This document shows positions 10,556-20,400 of a DNA stretch of 64,000 nucleotides, in pieces; position 1 is the first letter of the stretch, and each line of letters starts with the position of its first letter. The notes under the pieces are model-generated. The model worked only from the letters and a program-made list of their open reading frames with translations, made no database searches and was not told the DNA's origin. Source of the stretch: Gammaproteobacteria bacterium (lineage in GTDB: Bacteria > Pseudomonadota > Gammaproteobacteria > Burkholderiales > Rhodocyclaceae); the NCBI GenBank assembly GCA_018824085.1, contig JAHJHI010000020.1, positions 1 through 64,000 on the forward strand, read 5' to 3'. The position numbers and the translations under genes are program-made.

Positions 10556-13500
10556 TCAGGCGCGCTCTCCGTCGGGCAGCGCGCTGCGCAGTTCGGCCGC
10601 CAGCGCGTCCGCTTCCGCAGCCAGTTCGGCCAGCAGTGCGTCGGTGTTTCCGGCGGGCGGGGATTGCGGTGACCAGCGCTCCAGTCCGGCCGCGATGGCG
10701 GTCAGCCGGAGCGCACCGAAATTGCTCACCATGCCCTTGAACGTGTGGGCCTGGATGGAAATGGCTTCCGGTTCACCTCGCGCGACGGCGTCTGTCAGCG
10801 CCGTGACGTTGTCGCGGTAATCGCGCAGATAGAGGCGGATGATCTCCCCCAGCAGGTCTTCGTCACCGTCCAGGTTCTGCAGCAGGAAGCTGCGGTCGAA
10901 ACGTGTTGCCGGTGTCGCTGACGCGTGCGGCGAGTTGCCCTGAACTGCGTCCATCACGTCGTCGAGCGCGCGCAACAATGCCGGCATCTGTACCGGTTTC
11001 GAAATGTAGTCGTCCATGCCGGCCTCAAGGCAGTGTTCACGGTCGCCAGCCATCGCGTGTGCCGTCATGGCGACGATGGGCGTGTGGTGTGCGCCATCCT
11101 GCGCCCGGATGCGGCGCATGGCTTCGAAGCCGCCCATGAGCGGCATCTGCAGGTCCATCAGGATCAGATCGTAGCGTTGCCGTGCCGCCTTCTCCACCGC
11201 AGCCAGTCCGTTGCCGGCCACGTCGACGCGATGCCCCAGGCGCTCCAGCATCCGGACGGCGATCGTCTGATTGGTCGGGTTGTCCTCTGCCAGCAGGATG
11301 TTCAGCGGTCCGCAATGCCGCGTGCCCGGACCGGCTCCGGTGGTCACGATCAGCGCGTCGAGCAGTGACCTCGCGTCGACCGGGCGGGTGAGCGTGGTGC
11401 TGATGCCGTCCGGCAGCGGGCGGGTCACGGGCGCATCGGCGTCGAGCAGGAGGATGACGGGCAGGCCGGTCGCGCATTCGCCCGCGAGCGTGTCGATCAG
11501 CGTCCAGTCGTTCTGCCGGGCGAGCGACGCGTCGATCAGCAGTGCGTGGAAGCTTCGTGCATCGGTTTCGGCCGACACGATGGCGCCGATGCCCTGATCA
11601 AGGTCGGCGCACATCCGCGGCCGCAGGCCCCAGTGCGCGAACTGGGCGCCCAGATGCGTGCGCGCGTCGCCGTCGGGTTCGATCACGAGCAGGTCCAGCG
11701 TATCCAGCGAGTGCGGCGCGGGCGTGGCGGGTGCTTCCATCACGGCGCGCGGGAAGGCCAGCGTGAAGTGGAAGGTCGCACCGTCGCCGGGCCGGCTGAT
11801 GACGCCCAGCGTGCCGCGCATGCATGCGACCAGACGCGTGCAGATGGCGAGGCCGAGGCCGGTTCCGCCGAAGCGCCGCGTGGTCGAGTTGTCGGCCTGC
11901 GAGAAGGCTTCGAATATCTGCTCCTGCTTTTCCCTCGGAATGCCGATGCCGGTGTCGCTGACCGCGAAGTGCAGGCTCTGTGTTTCGGCGTCGAGCCGAT
12001 GCGGCCGGATCGCCAGTTCCACCTGGCCATGCGCGGTGAATTTCAGCGCGTTCGACAGCAGATTGACGAGGACTTGCCGCAGGCGTTGCGGGTCGCCAAC
12101 CAGTCCGTCGGCGATGGCCGGGTCGATGTGGCAGGCGAGCTGGACCGGGCTGCCGCTCTTCGGTGCCAGCGGGCGCACGATGCCGCCCACCATTTCGCGC
12201 AGGCTGAACGGACGGCTTTCGAGCGTGAGGTGTCCGGCCTCGATCCGGGAGAAGTCGAGGATGTCGTCGATCAGCGCGAGCAGGGAGTCGGACGATTGCT
12301 GCACCAGATCCAGGTATTCGCGCTGTTCGCCGGTCAGATCCGTGTCGAGCGCCAGCGCGGTCATGCCGGTGATCGCGTTCATCGGCGTGCGGATCTCATG
12401 ACTCATGTTGGCGAGAAAATCGCTCTTGGCGCGGTAGGCCGCCTCGGCCGCGTCGCGCGCCTGCATCAGCTGCGCCTGGGCGGACCGGCGCTCGCTGATG
12501 TCGGTCACGAAGGCCGTGTAGAGCGTGCGTCCGCCCGCGTGCGCGGCAGAGATTGCGAGCTGTGCCGGGAAGATGCGGCCTTCGTGGTCACGCAGTTCGA
12601 GTTCAAGGCGATGGCCGATCACGTCGTCGAAACGCTGGCCGAGCCAGTGCAGCAGGTCCTGTTCACCGGGGGCGCGTTCGCCCGCCGGTACCAGCAGGTC
12701 GATCACAGGGTGCTGCACGGCCTGCTCCGGCGTCCAGCCAAGCAGGCGCCGGGCGGCCGGGTTGTAGTCGATGACGGCGCCGAAACGGTCGAACGTGATG
12801 ACGGCGTCTATGGCCGCGCCGATGACCGCGCAGGTACGCGCTTCGCTGTCCTGCAGGGCGCCCTGCTGGTTGTGCAGGCGCAGCGAGGCGCGGTTCAGCG
12901 CCTGCGCCAGGCGGTCGGTCTCGCGCGAACCGGTGCTGGTCGGCAAGGTCTCGCCGCTGGCGCTGTCCAGGCGCTCGGCGAACGCGGTGCAGTCCTGAAG
13001 CGCGGCGAGCGGGCGACGCAGCAGCAGCCAGAGCGTCAGGACGCCGAGGAGCAATGCGAGCAGGCCTTGCAGCAGGCTGTCGATCAGGATGTGCATGAAC
13101 ATCCTGTCGGCGGCTGCCAGGCCTGTTTCGGTGCTCAGCCACAAGTGGCCATCCGCTGATGCGAGCGGGGCCCAGGCGACGATGACGGCGTGGCCGTCAA
13201 CCGTCCGGGTTTCGCCGTGCTCCCATAATCCGCCGCCGGGCAGCGGGCGCCGCGGGCGTTTGTCCGTCGCCCACTCACCCCGGGCGTCGCGGCTCAGCGC
13301 AGCGAGCACTTGACCGTCCGGACGCAGCAACGCCAGGGATTTCAGTTCGGGAATCAGCGACAGCGCAGGGCGCAGCGCATCGTCGAAGCCGTCTGCGGGG
13401 CGCGGCATCGTTGCGCCGAGGAAGCGGGCGTGCGCCAGCGCGTTCGACTGCGCGTGTTCGCGCAGCACGCCGGATTGTTCGTCGGCCGTGTAGAGCGCGT

Positions 13501-13588
13501 TGCCGATGACACTCGCGCAGAACACCAGGCCGAATACCGCCGTTACGCGCAGGAGCAGGCGGCGCGGTCCGAAATCCGACATGGGCAT
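10556..13588 (-). CDS. Hybrid sensor histidine kinase (PAS-HisKA-HATPase-REC-REC-HPt)
   Basis: 1010-residue membrane phosphorelay kinase. A hydrophobic segment at 12-32 and another near 166-190 bound a ~135-residue periplasmic sensor region with no recognised fold; a HAMP-like linker and a PAS domain (about 245-365) follow. The kinase core has H397 in FLANMSHEIRTP and ATP-lid motifs DTGIGI and GGTGLGLAI. The first receiver (about 630-745) is degenerate: D686 is kept but the conserved Lys is Arg735. The second receiver has D769, D812 and K864. A C-terminal HPt domain carries H948. It starts 3 bp after the HD-GYP regulator, so the two form an operon; that regulator or an unlinked one may be the output. 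Confidence 0.95.
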   Translation of the reverse strand: MPMSDFGPRRLLLRVTAVFGLVFCASVIGNALYTADEQSGVLREHAQSNALAHARFLGATMPRPADGFDDALRPALSLIPELKSLALLRPDGQVLAALSRDARGEWATDKRPRRPLPGGGLWEHGETRTVDGHAVIVAWAPLASADGHLWLSTETGLAAADRMFMHILIDSLLQGLLALLLGVLTLWLLLRRPLAALQDCTAFAERLDSASGETLPTSTGSRETDRLAQALNRASLRLHNQQGALQDSEARTCAVIGAAIDAVITFDRFGAVIDYNPAARRLLGWTPEQAVQHPVIDLLVPAGERAPGEQDLLHWLGQRFDDVIGHRLELELRDHEGRIFPAQLAISAAHAGGRTLYTAFVTDISERRSAQAQLMQARDAAEAAYRAKSDFLANMSHEIRTPMNAITGMTALALDTDLTGEQREYLDLVQQSSDSLLALIDDILDFSRIEAGHLTLESRPFSLREMVGGIVRPLAPKSGSPVQLACHIDPAIADGLVGDPQRLRQVLVNLLSNALKFTAHGQVELAIRPHRLDAETQSLHFAVSDTGIGIPREKQEQIFEAFSQADNSTTRRFGGTGLGLAICTRLVACMRGTLGVISRPGDGATFHFTLAFPRAVMEAPATPAPHSLDTLDLLVIEPDGDARTHLGAQFAHWGLRPRMCADLDQGIGAIVSAETDARSFHALLIDASLARQNDWTLIDTLAGECATGLPVILLLDADAPVTRPLPDGISTTLTRPVDARSLLDALIVTTGAGPGTRHCGPLNILLAEDNPTNQTIAVRMLERLGHRVDVAGNGLAAVEKAARQRYDLILMDLQMPLMGGFEAMRRIRAQDGAHHTPIVAMTAHAMAGDREHCLEAGMDDYISKPVQMPALLRALDDVMDAVQGNSPHASATPATRFDRSFLLQNLDGDEDLLGEIIRLYLRDYRDNVTALTDAVARGEPEAISIQAHTFKGMVSNFGALRLTAIAAGLERWSPQSPPAGNTDALLAELAAEADALAAELRSALPDGERA

Positions 13589-13591
13589 GAT

Positions 13592-14629
13592 TCAGCTCTC
13601 GTCCTGGAAGCGGACGCGAATCTCCAGAACTTCTTCCCAGCGACCGAGCAGGGCGTCGACGCAGACCGGGTCGAAATGTTCGCCCTTGCCCTGAAGCAGG
13701 AAGTCATGTGCGCGCAGGACGTCCCACGCGGGTTTGTAAGGCCGGGCAGATGTCAGCGCATCGAATACGTCGGCCACCGCCACGATGCGACCGACCAGCG
13801 GAATGGCCTCGCCGGCCAGTCCGCCCGGGTAGCCGGTGCCGTTGAACTTCTCGTGGTGGGTGAGGGCGATCGTCGCCGCGAGCTGCATGTACGGCGATGC
13901 GGAATCCTTGAGGATCTCGTGTCCGATCGACGCGTGCTTCTTCATGATTTCGAACTCGTCGGAGGTCAACCGGCCCGGTTTCAGCAGGATGTGGTCGGGT
14001 GTGCCGAGCTTGCCGATGTCGTGCATCGGCGCGGCGATCAGCAGCGCCTTCTGCATGTCGCGTTCAAGGCCGATCTCGCGTCCTATGAGCGCCGAGTAGT
14101 TCGCCATGCGCAGGATGTGCGCACCGGTTTCCGGGTCGCGGAACTCCGCTGCGCGTGCGAGCTTGTTCAGCGTTTCGCATTCGCGTTCGAAGATTTCGGC
14201 CGTTGCGTGGCGCACCTCGTCGGCCAGCGTGCTCGCATGCTGGGCAAGCGCGACCTGGCCACGCCGCAGCGACAGCATGTTCTTCACGCGCGACGTGAAC
14301 TCGACGCGGTCCAGCGGCTTGGTCAGGAAATCGTTCGCGCCGGCATCCAGCGCGCGGTAACGCACTTCCCGCTCGTGGTCGGCGGTGACCATCAGCAACG
14401 GCGTCTGGGTGCGGGCAGGGTGGTTCCTGAAGCGCTTGATGAACTCGACGCCGTCCATGTCAGGCATCATGTAATCGACGATGACGAGGTCCGGATCATC
14501 GTTCATGCAGTATGTCAGCGCCTTGCCAGGCTCGAGAAAGCACGACGGCTTGCAGTCGGGCAGTTTGCTCAACAGCGCCGACATCAGAACCAGATTGACC
14601 TGGGCGTCGTCCACAACCACTACGTTCAT
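13592..14629 (-). CDS. HD-GYP domain response regulator (c-di-GMP phosphodiesterase, RpfG-like)
   Basis: 345 residues: an N-terminal receiver domain with phospho-acceptor D52 (IVDYMMPDMDG) and K in TKPLD, a short coiled linker, then an HD-GYP domain. The metal/catalytic motifs H203-D204 (MHDIGKLG), HHEKFNG and the signature GTGYPGG (GYP at 266-268) are intact, so c-di-GMP hydrolysis is likely. ATG at 14629 is preferred because GGAG lies 8 bp upstream; an earlier GTG falls inside that GGAG. It is the first gene of a two-gene operon with the hybrid kinase. Confidence 0.95.
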   Translation of the reverse strand: MNVVVVDDAQVNLVLMSALLSKLPDCKPSCFLEPGKALTYCMNDDPDLVIVDYMMPDMDGVEFIKRFRNHPARTQTPLLMVTADHEREVRYRALDAGANDFLTKPLDRVEFTSRVKNMLSLRRGQVALAQHASTLADEVRHATAEIFERECETLNKLARAAEFRDPETGAHILRMANYSALIGREIGLERDMQKALLIAAPMHDIGKLGTPDHILLKPGRLTSDEFEIMKKHASIGHEILKDSASPYMQLAATIALTHHEKFNGTGYPGGLAGEAIPLVGRIVAVADVFDALTSARPYKPAWDVLRAHDFLLQGKGEHFDPVCVDALLGRWEEVLEIRVRFQDES

Positions 14630-14708
14630 CGGGCGCACTCCGGGTGCAGGTTCGTCGTTCGAATGCCTGGCGACCTGTTCGAACAGACTGTCATGAAGTC
14701 ATAACGGA

Positions 14709-14737
14709 CGCCGTGCCCATCGACTTGAGGCACGGCG
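14709..14737. repeat. Inverted repeat between divergent HD-GYP and TAXI genes
   Basis: Perfect 9-bp arms CGCCGTGCC and GGCACGGCG with an 11-base loop, 26 bp before the start of the rightward gene. There is no T-run on either side, so a factor-independent terminator is unlikely. It could be a 5'-leader hairpin or an operator. Confidence 0.5.
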
Positions 14738-14763
14738 CGTGTTGAACCAGCTTCCGTCATTCA

Positions 14764-16167
14764 ATGAAACCTGAGCCCTACAAGCTTCGCGCTTCTGCGT
14801 TCCGCAACTGGCTGCGCCAGTTGTCCTTCCGCGACATGTTTGCACTCGGGCTTCCTGCCCTGCTCGTCGTTGCCGCCGGCTTCTGGTTTGCCGCCCGCTA
14901 CATCAAGCCCGCGCCACCTGACGTCGTGTCCATCTCGTGCGGCGCGGCGGGCTCTGCCTACGAGGCGTTCTGCGCACGCTACAAACCGCTGATCGAACCG
15001 TTCGGCGTGAGCGTCAGGCTGTTGCCGAGTGCCGGCGCCGTGGAGAACCTGCGGCGCCTGGAGGACACCGGCCAGCAGGTCGACTTCGGTTTCGTACAGG
15101 GCGGCACGGCGGAGGAGCGACCCCCCGGCCTGCTGTCGCTCGGCGCGGCCTACTACGAGCCGGTGTGGGTGTTCTATCGGGGACGTCCGGGGCTGGAGCG
15201 GCTGGATCAGCTCAAGGGCATGCGCATCGGCATCGGCGCCGACGGAAGCGGCACACGGCATCTGGCGCTGGAGCTGCTGGCGGCGCATGCGCTGACCGGC
15301 GACATGAAGCGCCTGCCGCCCGATGGCGGCATGGAGGGCGTGGCGGCATTGCGGGCGAAACGCATCGATGCGCTCATCGTTGTGGGTGCGGTGAATTCGG
15401 CCGTCGTGTGGTCGCTGCTCTATACCGACGGCATTTCCCTGATGAGCATGTCGCAGGCGTCTGCCTATTCAAGACGTTTTCCGCACCTGACGATGCTGAA
15501 CTTGCCGCGCGGCGCCATCGATTTCGTGCGCGACATCCCGCCGCGGGACACGTCGCTCGTTGCCACGCGTGCCTATGTGGTGGCGCGTGAGGACACGCAC
15601 CCGGCGGTGATCGACCTGATGCTCGGCGCCATGAAGCCGGCGCACGCCGAGGCGAGCGTGTTTCAGCGTCCCGGCGAGTTTCCGCTGGCCGATGGCGGCG
15701 ACTTCGAACTGCATCCGCGCGCGGCGCGTTTCTACGAAAGCGGCCCGCCGTTCCTGCAACGCTATCTGCCGTTCTCGATTGCCAACCTGCTGGACCGCAT
15801 GATCGTGCTGCTGGTGCCACTGCTGGCCCTTGCCGTGCCGCTGTTCAAGGTGTTGCCGCAGCTCTATGTCTGGCGCGTGCGCAGCAAGCTCTATCGCTGG
15901 TATGGCGAACTGAAGGATCTGGAGCGTCAGGCGCTGCAGGAAGACTCGTCCCGCACCAGCGAGCAATGGCTCGGCGATGTGGAGCGCATCGAGGCGGCGG
16001 TCAGCCGCATCAATGTGCCGCTGTCGCACGCTGACTACCATTACCAGCTGCGTTCGCACATCAATATGGTGCGCAAGCGCATCAAGGCCGCCGCTGCCGC
16101 GAACGCAAACGGCAATGGCGTGTCGACCGACGGGTTGATCGAGGACGAATCGCCGGCAGACGCGTGA
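14764..16167 (+). CDS. Membrane-anchored TAXI-family (TRAP-type) solute-binding protein
   Basis: 467 residues resembling TAXI solute-binding subunits of TRAP transporters: the domain begins with SCGAAGSAYEAFCARY (about 58-73), followed by a GADGSGTRH block and an NSAVVW segment. Unlike secreted binding proteins it keeps an N-terminal hydrophobic helix at about 25-44 without a clear cleavage site. It also has a second helix near 343-361 and a ~105-residue hydrophilic, probably cytoplasmic, tail. No TRAP permease genes lie nearby, so it may be a sensor or regulatory protein rather than a transporter component. The ligand is unknown. Confidence 0.85.
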   Translation: MKPEPYKLRASAFRNWLRQLSFRDMFALGLPALLVVAAGFWFAARYIKPAPPDVVSISCGAAGSAYEAFCARYKPLIEPFGVSVRLLPSAGAVENLRRLEDTGQQVDFGFVQGGTAEERPPGLLSLGAAYYEPVWVFYRGRPGLERLDQLKGMRIGIGADGSGTRHLALELLAAHALTGDMKRLPPDGGMEGVAALRAKRIDALIVVGAVNSAVVWSLLYTDGISLMSMSQASAYSRRFPHLTMLNLPRGAIDFVRDIPPRDTSLVATRAYVVAREDTHPAVIDLMLGAMKPAHAEASVFQRPGEFPLADGGDFELHPRAARFYESGPPFLQRYLPFSIANLLDRMIVLLVPLLALAVPLFKVLPQLYVWRVRSKLYRWYGELKDLERQALQEDSSRTSEQWLGDVERIEAAVSRINVPLSHADYHYQLRSHINMVRKRIKAAAAANANGNGVSTDGLIEDESPADA

Positions 16168-16204
16168 GCGCATGCCGGTGGACAGGATCCGGCCATCCGC
16201 CGTG

Positions 16205-16232
16205 CTTACAAACATTCTTGCTTGTATATAAT
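16205..16232 (+). promoter_or_regulatory. Promoter of the RND efflux operon
   Basis: A perfect -10 TATAAT (16227-16232) with CTTACA (16205-16210) 16 bp upstream as the best -35. It lies 28 bp before the adaptor ATG and overlaps the operator-like palindrome. Confidence 0.65.
16207..16226. promoter_or_regulatory. TetR-type operator-like palindrome in RND promoter
   Basis: TACAAACATTCTTGCTTGTA: 7 of 10 half-site pairs match, with outer arms TACAA/TTGTA. It fills the spacer between -35 and -10, a classic repressor position. The arms resemble operators bound by AcrR/TtgR-like repressors of RND pumps, but no tetR gene lies next to the operon. The family assignment is inference. Confidence 0.5.
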
Positions 16233-16260
16233 CGCAGACCGAATTCAGGAGGCTTTCCCG

Positions 16261-17448
16261 ATGTCTGCCCGACCCGCCGTCGCCGTGCTCCCGTTGTCCG
16301 TGGCAGCCCTTGCATGCACCCTGCTCCTCGCCGCCGGCTGTTCCGATGACAAGGCGGTCGCCCAGACCGCCCCGAAGGCGCCGCCGGCGCTTCCGGTGAC
16401 CGTCGTGCTGGCTGAACCGACGACGGCGCCACTGGCGATCGAGGCCGTCGCCCAGGCCGAGGGTGCGAGGGAAGTCGAAGTCCGGGCGCGCGTTGCCGGC
16501 ATCCTGGAGAAGCGTCTCTACGACGAAGGCGAATCGGTGAAAGCGGGGCAGCCGCTGTTCCGCATCGAGCGCGCTCCGTTCGAGATTGCGTTGGCGCAGG
16601 CCAGGGCGCAACTGGCCGAGGCGCAGGCGGTGGAGGAGCAGACGGCGCGCGAGCTGCAGCGCCTGCAGGGGCTGGTGGCGGACCGCGCCATCAGCCAGAA
16701 GGAGTTCGACGACACGCGTTCGGCCAGTGCCGTGGCAACGGCGGCCGTGAAGTCCGCCCACGCCTCGGTGCGCGAGGCGGAACTGAATCTTTCCTACACG
16801 AACGTGACGGCGCCGGTGAGCGGCATGTCCGGGCGCGCACAGCGCTCCGAGGGCTCGCTCGTCAATACCGGCAGCGACAGCCTTCTGACCTCCATCGTGC
16901 AGGTCAATCCGATCTGGGTGCGTTTCAGCCTGTCGGACGGAGACATGGCGCCGGTGCCCGGTGGCCGCTCGGCGGCGCGCAAGCTGAGCGAGGTCGAACT
17001 GGTGCTCGCCGACGGCACGGTCCTTCCGCAGCGCGGCCACATCAATTTTTCCGCCAGCCGCATCGACCCGGCGCTCGGCACGCTTGAAATGCGCGCCGAG
17101 TTTCCCAACGCCGACGGGCGCATCCTGCCCGGCCAGTTCGTGCGTGCTCGCGTGATCGCAGGCGTGCGGGAGAACGTGTTCCTGATTCCGCAGGCCGCCG
17201 TGACGCAGACGGAGAACGGTCCGGTCGTCATGCTGGCGGGGGCCGACGACACCGTGGCGCCGCGGCCGGTCACCGTGGGTGACTGGCAGGGCGACAGCTG
17301 GGTGGTGACCGGAGGGCTTTCGGCGGGGGACCGCGTCATTGTCGACAACATCATCAAGCTGAGGCCGGGTGCGCCGGTCGCGCCCCGTACGGCGGGTGAG
17401 CGCGCAGCGGCCGCGGCCGCGGCCGCGAACGCGCCGGCCAAGCCCTGA
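16261..17448 (+). CDS. RND efflux periplasmic adaptor lipoprotein (AcrA/MexA type)
   Basis: 395-residue membrane fusion protein joining the inner-membrane pump to the outer-membrane channel. It has a lipoprotein signal with lipobox LAAGC (C27), a barrel-lipoyl section (VRARVAGILEKRLYDEGESVKAGQPLF), an alpha-hairpin rich in Ala/Gln/Glu (about 105-170) and C-terminal beta-barrel and membrane-proximal regions. AGGAGG precedes ATG 16261. The C-terminus is Ala-rich. The permease follows 14 bp later. Confidence 0.95.
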   Translation: MSARPAVAVLPLSVAALACTLLLAAGCSDDKAVAQTAPKAPPALPVTVVLAEPTTAPLAIEAVAQAEGAREVEVRARVAGILEKRLYDEGESVKAGQPLFRIERAPFEIALAQARAQLAEAQAVEEQTARELQRLQGLVADRAISQKEFDDTRSASAVATAAVKSAHASVREAELNLSYTNVTAPVSGMSGRAQRSEGSLVNTGSDSLLTSIVQVNPIWVRFSLSDGDMAPVPGGRSAARKLSEVELVLADGTVLPQRGHINFSASRIDPALGTLEMRAEFPNADGRILPGQFVRARVIAGVRENVFLIPQAAVTQTENGPVVMLAGADDTVAPRPVTVGDWQGDSWVVTGGLSAGDRVIVDNIIKLRPGAPVAPRTAGERAAAAAAAANAPAKP

Positions 17449-17462
17449 AGGAGCGCGCGCAC

Positions 17463-20400
17463 ATGGCCCGTTTCTTCATCAACCGTCCGATCTTCTCGGG
17501 CGTCATCTCCATCATCATCATCATCGCCGGGCTGGTTGCGTCGCTGGCGCTGCCGATCGCGCAGTACCCCGAAATCTCGCCGCCGACCGTCATCGTCAGC
17601 GCGACCTATCCGGGCGCGAATGCGGAAACGCTGGCGCGCACGGTGGCCTCGCCGATCGAGGAGCAGTTGTCGGGCATCGAGGGGCTGCTGTACTTCAATT
17701 CCACGTCGACCTCCAACGGCACGGTCAGCATCACGCTCACGTTCGAAGTCGGCACCGACCCGGACACCGCGCTGATTGCGGTGAACAACCGCATCTCGGT
17801 TGCCGAGTCGCGCCTGCCCGAGGACGTTCGGCGCAGCGGGCTGGTCGTGCGCAAGCGCTCGAACAACCTGCTGATGATCGCGGCGCTGAAATCGACCGAC
17901 GGTTCGCGCGAGACGCTGTTCCTGACCAACTACCTCGCGGTGAACGTGCTCGACGAGCTGCGCCGTCTGCCCGGTGTCGGCGACGCGATCGCCTTCGATT
18001 CGCCGTACGCGATGCGGGTGTGGATCAAGCCGGACGTGATGGCGCAGCTGGGCATCACGACGTCGGACGTGGCGGCAGCCATCCGCGTGCAGAACGCGCA
18101 GAACGCGGCCGGCAAGGTCGGTCAGGAACCGGTGGTCAATGGTCAACAGCTGACCTATACGGTGAGCGCGAAGGGGCGGCTGCTGAGCATTGAAGAATTC
18201 GAAGGCATCATCCTGCGCGCCGACGGACCGAATGGCGTGGTGCGCCTGAAGGATGTCGCGCGCATCGAGCTTGGCGCGGAAAATTACGACCGCACGACCA
18301 AGGTCAATGGCACGTCGGTCGCCGGCATGGGCATCTACCTGCAGTCGGGTGCCAATGCGCTGGAGGCGTCGAAGGCGGTGCGCGCGAAGCTCGACGAACT
18401 GACCAAGCGTCTGCCGGACGGCCTCGAATTCATCGTGCCGAACGACACCACGCGCTTCATCCGCGAGTCGATCAAGGAGGTGACGCACACGCTGGGCGAG
18501 GCGACGATACTGGTCGTGCTGGTGGTGTGGGTGTTCCTGCAGAATTGGCGCGCGACGCTGATTCCGCTGATCGCCGTGCCGGTGTCGCTGGTGGGGACGT
18601 TTGCCGGGCTGTGGGCTTTCGGCTTCTCGATCAACACGCTGACGCTGTTCGCGATGGTGCTGTCGATCGGCATCGTCGTCGATGACGCCCTCGTGGTGCT
18701 GGAGAACGTGGAGCGGCAGATGCGCGAGTTCGGACGCAGCCCGAAGGAGGCCGCGATCGCCGCGATGCACGAAGTCTCCGGCGCGCTGGTCGCGATGGTG
18801 CTCGTGTTGTGCGCCGTGTTCGTGCCGGTGGCCTTCCTCGGCGGCATCGCCGGCAAGCTCTATCAGCAGTTCGCCGCGACGGTGGCCGTGTCGGTGACCA
18901 TTTCCGGCGTCGTCGCACTGACGCTGACGCCGGCGCTGTGCGCGCTGATGCTGAAGGAGCACGAGGGCGAATCGAAACTGTTCCGGCCGTTCAACCGTGG
19001 TTTCGAGGCGCTGACCCGCCTCTATACCGGCACGGTGGGGCTGACCCTGCGCCACCGCCTGGTCAGCGTGCTGGTGGTCGTGCTGCTGTTTGCCGGCGCC
19101 GGTTTCATGTTCCGCGTGGTGCCGGGCGCTTTCGTGCCGTCCGAGGACCAGGGCTATCTGTTCGGCTTCGTCACGCTGCCGGATGGCGCGTCGGCCGGGC
19201 GCACCGAGGCCTCGTTCGAAAAGCTGCGGCGCGTCATCAACGAGGACCCGTCCGTCGAGAACGTGTTCATGGTGCGCGGCATGGACTACATCACCGGCAA
19301 CAACCGCGCGAGCGTGGCCATGACCTTCGTCGTGCTCAAGCCCTGGGGCGAGCGCACGACGACGGCCGACGACCTGCAGAAGGTCATCGCTGCCGAGGGC
19401 ATGAAGCTGACCGACGGCATGGGGCTGATCTTCAATCCGCCGCCGATCCAGGGCCTGGGAACGGCAGGCGGCTTTGAAGCCTATGTGCAGGCGCGCGAGG
19501 ATTCGGACGCGCGCAAGCTTGCCGCCGTCACCGGGCAGTTGCTGGACGCGCTGCGCGCGCGGCCCGAGCTGACCGGGCTGAACAGCTTCTTCCGCGTGTC
19601 CTCGCCGCAGCTCGCCGTCGAAGTCGACGAACCCAAGGCGCTGTCGCTGGGCATTCCGCTGGACGCGATCTACTCGACGCTGCAGGCGACGATGGGCACG
19701 CTCTACGTGAATGACTTCAACCGCTCCGGCAAGACCTACAAGGTGCAGCTCGGTGCCGACGCGGCTTACCGCATGACGCCGGCCGACCTCGGCAAGCCGT
19801 ATGTGCGCTCGGCCAGCGGCGACATGATTCCGCTGTCGTCGGTCATTTCGGTGAAGTCCATCGTCGGCCCGGAAATGGTCGAGCGCTTCAACGGCTTCGT
19901 CGCCGCGAAGATCCTTGGCAACTCCGCTCCGGGACGCAGCTCGGGCGAAGCGATCCAGATTGTCGAGGAGGTCGCGCGCGAGGTGCTGCCGGCCGGCTAC
20001 AGCCTGGAGTGGACCGGTCAGGCCTTCCAGGAAAAGCGCACCGGTTTCACGTCGGTGATCGCCATGGCGTTCGGCATCATCATGGTGTTTCTCATCCTCG
20101 CGGCGCAGTACGAGCGCTGGTCGCTGCCGCTGGCGGTCATCCTGGCGATTCCGTTCGCGATACTCGGCGCGCTGCTCGCGGTGTGGGTGCGCGGCATGCC
20201 GAACGACATCTACTTCCAGATCGGGCTCGTGGTGCTGGTGGGTCTGGCGGCGAAGAACGCCATCCTGATCGTCGAGTTCGCGGCGCAGAAACAGGCCGAA
20301 GGCATGTCCGCGGTGCAGGCGTCGATCGAGGCGGCGCGCCTGCGCTTCCGCCCGATCTGCATGACGGCGCTGGCATTCATACTGGGTGTCGTGCCGCTGG

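Noticed and set aside
14709-14737. 9-bp stem-loop as terminator
   Set aside because: It has no T-run on either strand and lies between divergent genes, where no transcript should end.
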